From Candidatus Aminicenantota bacterium (GTDB lineage Bacteria > Acidobacteriota > Aminicenantia > Aminicenantales > Aminicenantaceae): DNA of 7,249 nucleotides. Positions 4,759 through 7,249 of the stretch are shown here, in pieces; positions within the stretch are counted from its first letter, which is position 1; every line of letters begins with the position of its first letter. The notes below the pieces were generated by a model. That model did not search any database, was not told where the DNA came from, and worked only from the letters and a program-made list of their open reading frames with translations. The translations under genes were made by a program, and so were the position numbers. The DNA lies in NCBI GenBank assembly GCA_030627155.1, contig DAOUSP010000057.1:1-7249 (forward strand), read 5' to 3'.

Positions 4759-6525
4759 ATGAAGAAAACATTCATTCCCCTTTTCATCTTAATGTTTGCA
4801 TTTATAGGAATGTGCATGGTTTTTGCACAGCAAAACAGCGAAGAGGCAAAATTCCAAAAAGCTCTGGATTCTTATCTTAATGAATTGTGGAAGTTTTATC
4901 CTACAGCAGCAACTCTTACTGGATATCATAATTATGACAATAAATTAGAAGACTTACGCAAGAAAAACATTGAAAAACGACATGAAGCTTTGGACAAGTT
5001 CAATCAAGAATTCGTGGCAAAAGTTGACCAATCCAAATTAAGCCCAGACTTACAAGACGATTTCATGATGATTATAGATGCCTTAGAATACGAGCTATTA
5101 AAGCATGAAGCTCTTCTTCCCTGGGAGTATAACCCCATTTTTTACAACGATATTTTTATAAACTGCATCCGCAGCCTCCTTACAAAGGACTTTGCTCCAT
5201 TAGACACAAGAGCCAAAAACGCTGTAGAAAGAATCAAAGACCTCCCCAAATTAATCAAACAAGCAAAAGAAAATTTAAAAAACCCTCCTCAAATTTACAC
5301 AGAGATTGCAATTAAACAATTTCCTGCAATATTGGATTTTTATAGAAATGAACTATCTCAATTGATTGCACAGGCCCCTGCAGCTCATAAATCCAAACTT
5401 GAATCTGGTTTGTCAAAAGTTCTCCCTGAACTCGAAAGCTATCAAAGTTTTCTAAAAAATGAACTACTTCCTCGTTCAACAGGAAACTTCAGGCTTGGTG
5501 AGGCCCATCGCAAACTCTTGCGCATAAAATTGCAGAACAACATCACATTAGAAGAGCTCATTGCAAGAGCAAGGGCTGACTACAACAATATTCGTAGAGA
5601 AATGTTCCTTGTGAGCATACCCTTCTATAAAATAATGGACCCTAAATTTAACGTAGAACACCCTCCGGCAACCCTTACTGAAGAGCAGTTGAAAAACACA
5701 ATGATCTCCCATGTTCTTGATAAAATAAAAGGCGATCATGTTCCCCAAAGTGAATTTATAAATAAAATAAAAAGTATTTCCGAAGAAATAAAAAAATTTA
5801 TTGTTGACAACGAGCTCATTGATATTCCTGACACACCCCTCCTGATCGAGCAAATGCCTCTTGAAAATCAGGGAATAACCTGGACAAGACTTTCTATCCC
5901 TGGAGTTTATGAAACTGATGGAACTTATACATGCCAAATTTCTCCTCTTGCTGACGATCTCTCAGAAGAACAAGTCCAATCCCTCCTGGAAGAATACAAT
6001 AATTATTTCCTTCCCTTTTATGTTGTCCGCAAAGTCTATCCCGGAGAATTCGTTCCAATTTTCTTCGCCAGACAAAACCCTTCTCTTGTGAGAAAATTAT
6101 ATCCAAATAATCCTCTTATAAAGGGTTGGCCGGTTTTTGTTGAAGAGATGCTTGTATCCTCCGGATTTGGAAATTATGATCTCCGGCTTCGATTGAACCA
6201 ACTGAAATACCGCTTGAAAGCTGTTATCGACTTTCTACTTGAATTAAATATCCATGAAGGAGGCATGACAAAAGAACAGGCTATTGATTATATGATGAGA
6301 GGAGGCTTTCAAACTAAGGCAGAAGCCGAAAGAAATTGGGATAGAATCGCCCTTTTACCAGGCGACGCGACTTATGCATATATAGGAATGCAAGAACTTA
6401 TGGAAGCAGAAATAGAGTATCAGAAAATGAAGGGAGAATCTTTCAGCCGTAAAGAATTCCTCAAAAAAGTCCTCAGCTTCGGAGGTCTCCATCTAAGACA
6501 GCTCAGAAAAAAGATTATGGAATAA
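4759..6525 (+). CDS. Secreted DUF885-family protein with degenerate metal-binding motifs
   Basis: 588 residues, close to the usual DUF885 length. Residues 1-23 are a signal peptide (KK, hydrophobic core FIPLFILMFAFIGM, likely cleavage after VFA), so the product is exported. The C-terminal half has the family's scaffold: a long helical region, KAVIDFLLELNIHEGGMTKEQAIDYM near 487-512 and PGDATYAYIGMQEL at 534-547. DUF885 proteins are regarded as zincin-like hydrolases with a HExxPGHH motif followed by EGWA. At the matching places this protein reads RKVYPGEF (424-431) and KGWPVF (455-460). The Pro-Gly and Gly-Trp framework stays, but His, Glu, His, His and the EGWA Glu are all replaced. I infer that it cannot bind metal in the usual way and is a non-catalytic or repurposed relative. 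It follows fabH after 110 nt, with a strong Shine-Dalgarno, and ends at a strong terminator. Nothing shows a frameshift. Confidence 0.8.
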   Translation: MKKTFIPLFILMFAFIGMCMVFAQQNSEEAKFQKALDSYLNELWKFYPTAATLTGYHNYDNKLEDLRKKNIEKRHEALDKFNQEFVAKVDQSKLSPDLQDDFMMIIDALEYELLKHEALLPWEYNPIFYNDIFINCIRSLLTKDFAPLDTRAKNAVERIKDLPKLIKQAKENLKNPPQIYTEIAIKQFPAILDFYRNELSQLIAQAPAAHKSKLESGLSKVLPELESYQSFLKNELLPRSTGNFRLGEAHRKLLRIKLQNNITLEELIARARADYNNIRREMFLVSIPFYKIMDPKFNVEHPPATLTEEQLKNTMISHVLDKIKGDHVPQSEFINKIKSISEEIKKFIVDNELIDIPDTPLLIEQMPLENQGITWTRLSIPGVYETDGTYTCQISPLADDLSEEQVQSLLEEYNNYFLPFYVVRKVYPGEFVPIFFARQNPSLVRKLYPNNPLIKGWPVFVEEMLVSSGFGNYDLRLRLNQLKYRLKAVIDFLLELNIHEGGMTKEQAIDYMMRGGFQTKAEAERNWDRIALLPGDATYAYIGMQELMEAEIEYQKMKGESFSRKEFLKKVLSFGGLHLRQLRKKIME

Positions 6526-6550
6526 ATCCATAAGATATAAGAAAAAGAAT

Positions 6551-6588
6551 AAAAGGGAGAGTTGACCGAGAAGTCATCTCTCCCTTTT
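6551..6588 (+). terminator. Intrinsic terminator after the DUF885 gene
   Basis: AAAAGGGAGAG (6551-6561) and CTCTCCCTTTT (6578-6588) form a perfect 11-bp stem. Inside it, TGAC (6563-6566) pairs with GTCA (6573-6576) after one T-T mismatch, closing a six-base loop CGAGAA. The T run belongs to the 3' arm and the A run to the 5' arm, so it could work in both directions. It lies 25 nt after the DUF885 stop and separates that gene from the tatD-like gene. Confidence 0.88.
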
Positions 6589-6630
6589 CATTATTAATTG
6601 GCTAACATTTTCTGTTTTCTATTTCAAATA

Positions 6631-6636
6631 TATAAT
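6631..6636 (+). promoter_or_regulatory. -10 box placed for a leaderless tatD-like transcript
   Basis: A perfect TATAAT ends seven bases before the ATG at 6644, so transcription would begin at or one base before the start codon. There is no Shine-Dalgarno. The -35 region (around 6607-6613) is T-rich with no good match to TTGACA. The surrounding TA-rich run could yield TATAAT by chance, but the position is the same as for the SDR gene. Confidence 0.5.
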
Positions 6637-6643
6637 ATATATA

Positions 6644-7249
6644 ATGAAACCAGCACTGATAGATTCGCATGCCCATCTTAGTATGGCTGATTTCGACAAA
6701 GACCGTTCTCAGGTGATTCATAGAGCTTTCGAGGAAGGAATCCAGGCCATACTTTGTCCTGTGGAGTTTACAAATTCTAATGAACTTCAAATTGGCATGC
6801 ATCTCAATGAAAGTCATAAAAACATCCTTACAGCCATTGGAATTCACCCACACAATGCTAAGCATTTCACTCAAGATTCTATGGAAAAAATAGAAGAGTT
6901 GGCAAAAGCTAAAAATATTTGTGCTATTGGCGAAATCGGCCTCGACTTCCACTATAACTTCTCTTCGCCTAAAAAACAGATAGATGTCTTTCGCCAACAG
7001 CTCAATTTAGCCAAAAACTTAAGTCTTCCAGTGATTGTACATAGCAGACAGGCAGCCAGAGAAATCGCTAACGCCATTAAAGAAGAACTTTTTACTTGCG
7101 GAGGAATCCTTCATTGCTTCACAGAAGACTGGGAGTTTGCAAAACAAATGATGGAAAAAAGTTTCCTGATTTCTTTTTCAGGAATCATAACTTTTCCAAA
7201 AGCGCATAGTTTAAGAGATGTCGCAAGAAAAATACCAGCCAAAAAACTC
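6644..7249 (+). CDS. TatD-family metal-dependent hydrolase / DNase (partial, C-terminus beyond window)
   Basis: The frame is open from the ATG at 6644 to the right edge, 202 codons without a stop; full TatD proteins are usually about 250-265 residues. The metal-binding pattern of the TatD amidohydrolase-fold family is present in order: His9 and His11 in LIDSHAHL, GIHPH at 66-70, Glu97 in AIGEIGLDFHY, His133 in PVIVHSRQA, and His157 in GGILHCFT. The last expected ligand, the Asp of a TDxPYL-type motif, would fall in the missing part. TatD proteins are cytosolic 3'-5' exonucleases linked to DNA repair and DNA breakdown. It has no signal peptide. It begins 56 nt after the DUF885 terminator with its own -10 box and no Shine-Dalgarno, so it is probably an independent, leaderless unit. 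The name tatD fits the family, but paralogues (YcfH, YjjV) share these motifs, so I leave the symbol empty. Confidence 0.9.
   Translation, partial: MKPALIDSHAHLSMADFDKDRSQVIHRAFEEGIQAILCPVEFTNSNELQIGMHLNESHKNILTAIGIHPHNAKHFTQDSMEKIEELAKAKNICAIGEIGLDFHYNFSSPKKQIDVFRQQLNLAKNLSLPVIVHSRQAAREIANAIKEELFTCGGILHCFTEDWEFAKQMMEKSFLISFSGIITFPKAHSLRDVARKIPAKKL

Noticed and set aside
4776..4830. Lipoprotein signal (lipobox) in the DUF885 protein at Cys19
   Set aside because: The residues before Cys are IGM, not a normal L-x-[AG]-C lipobox, while a standard signal peptidase I site (VFA) follows.
5548..6106. Overlapping minus-strand open frames inside the DUF885 gene
   Set aside because: Shadows of a full-length plus-strand gene with signal peptide, Shine-Dalgarno and terminator.
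6602..6997. Long open frame on the minus strand (131 codons) opposite the tatD-like gene
   Set aside because: It lies almost wholly over the plus-strand TatD coding sequence, whose metal-binding motifs are clear. Its own translation shows no recognisable domain.

Overview
The window is AT-rich bacterial DNA holding seven protein genes and no RNA gene, insertion sequence or CRISPR array that I can see. Two genes run off the ends. The protein mix is an S55-type (SpoIVB-like) secreted protein without sporulation context, a DUF885 protein, a free-standing DsbD-alpha-like domain and a serine-palmitoyltransferase-like enzyme. This suggests a Gram-negative-type lineage such as Acidobacteriota or Candidatus Aminicenantes. 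That placement is a judgement from protein style, not a search result.

Layout: (1) 1-627, minus: 5' part of a secreted S55-family protein, cut by the left edge. (2) 699-1883, minus: a complete alpha-oxoamine synthase closest in sequence style to bacterial serine palmitoyltransferase; it starts at GTG behind a perfect Shine-Dalgarno. (3) 1990-2964, plus: an extended-SDR, NAD(P)-dependent epimerase/dehydratase/reductase, divergent from (2), with a sigma70-like promoter ending exactly at its ATG. (4) 3049-3534, minus: a small secreted DsbD-alpha-like domain protein with a Cys pair, convergent with (3). (5) 3647-4648, plus: a FabH-type ketoacyl-ACP synthase III with an intact Cys-His-Asn triad, divergent from (4). 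(6) 4759-6525, plus: a secreted DUF885-family protein whose metal-binding motifs are replaced, followed by a strong intrinsic terminator. (7) 6644-7249, plus: the N-terminal 202 codons of a TatD-family metal-dependent hydrolase, cut by the right edge.

How the genes may work together: the SPT-like enzyme, the SDR and the FabH-like enzyme together resemble parts of a lipid pathway. In it an acyl chain would be condensed with an amino acid and the resulting keto group reduced, as in bacterial sphingolipid synthesis. The three genes lie in separate transcription units, so this rests on proximity and family identity only. The secreted S55, DsbD-alpha-like and DUF885 proteins suggest neighbouring envelope functions; TatD is probably unrelated.

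Translation signals are mixed. The SPT-like and DUF885 genes have textbook AGGAGG sites. The SDR and TatD genes have a -10 box about 7 nt before the ATG and no Shine-Dalgarno, so they look leaderless, and fabH looks nearly so. The most unusual protein is the DUF885 member, which keeps the family scaffold but has lost the HExxPGHH metal site.
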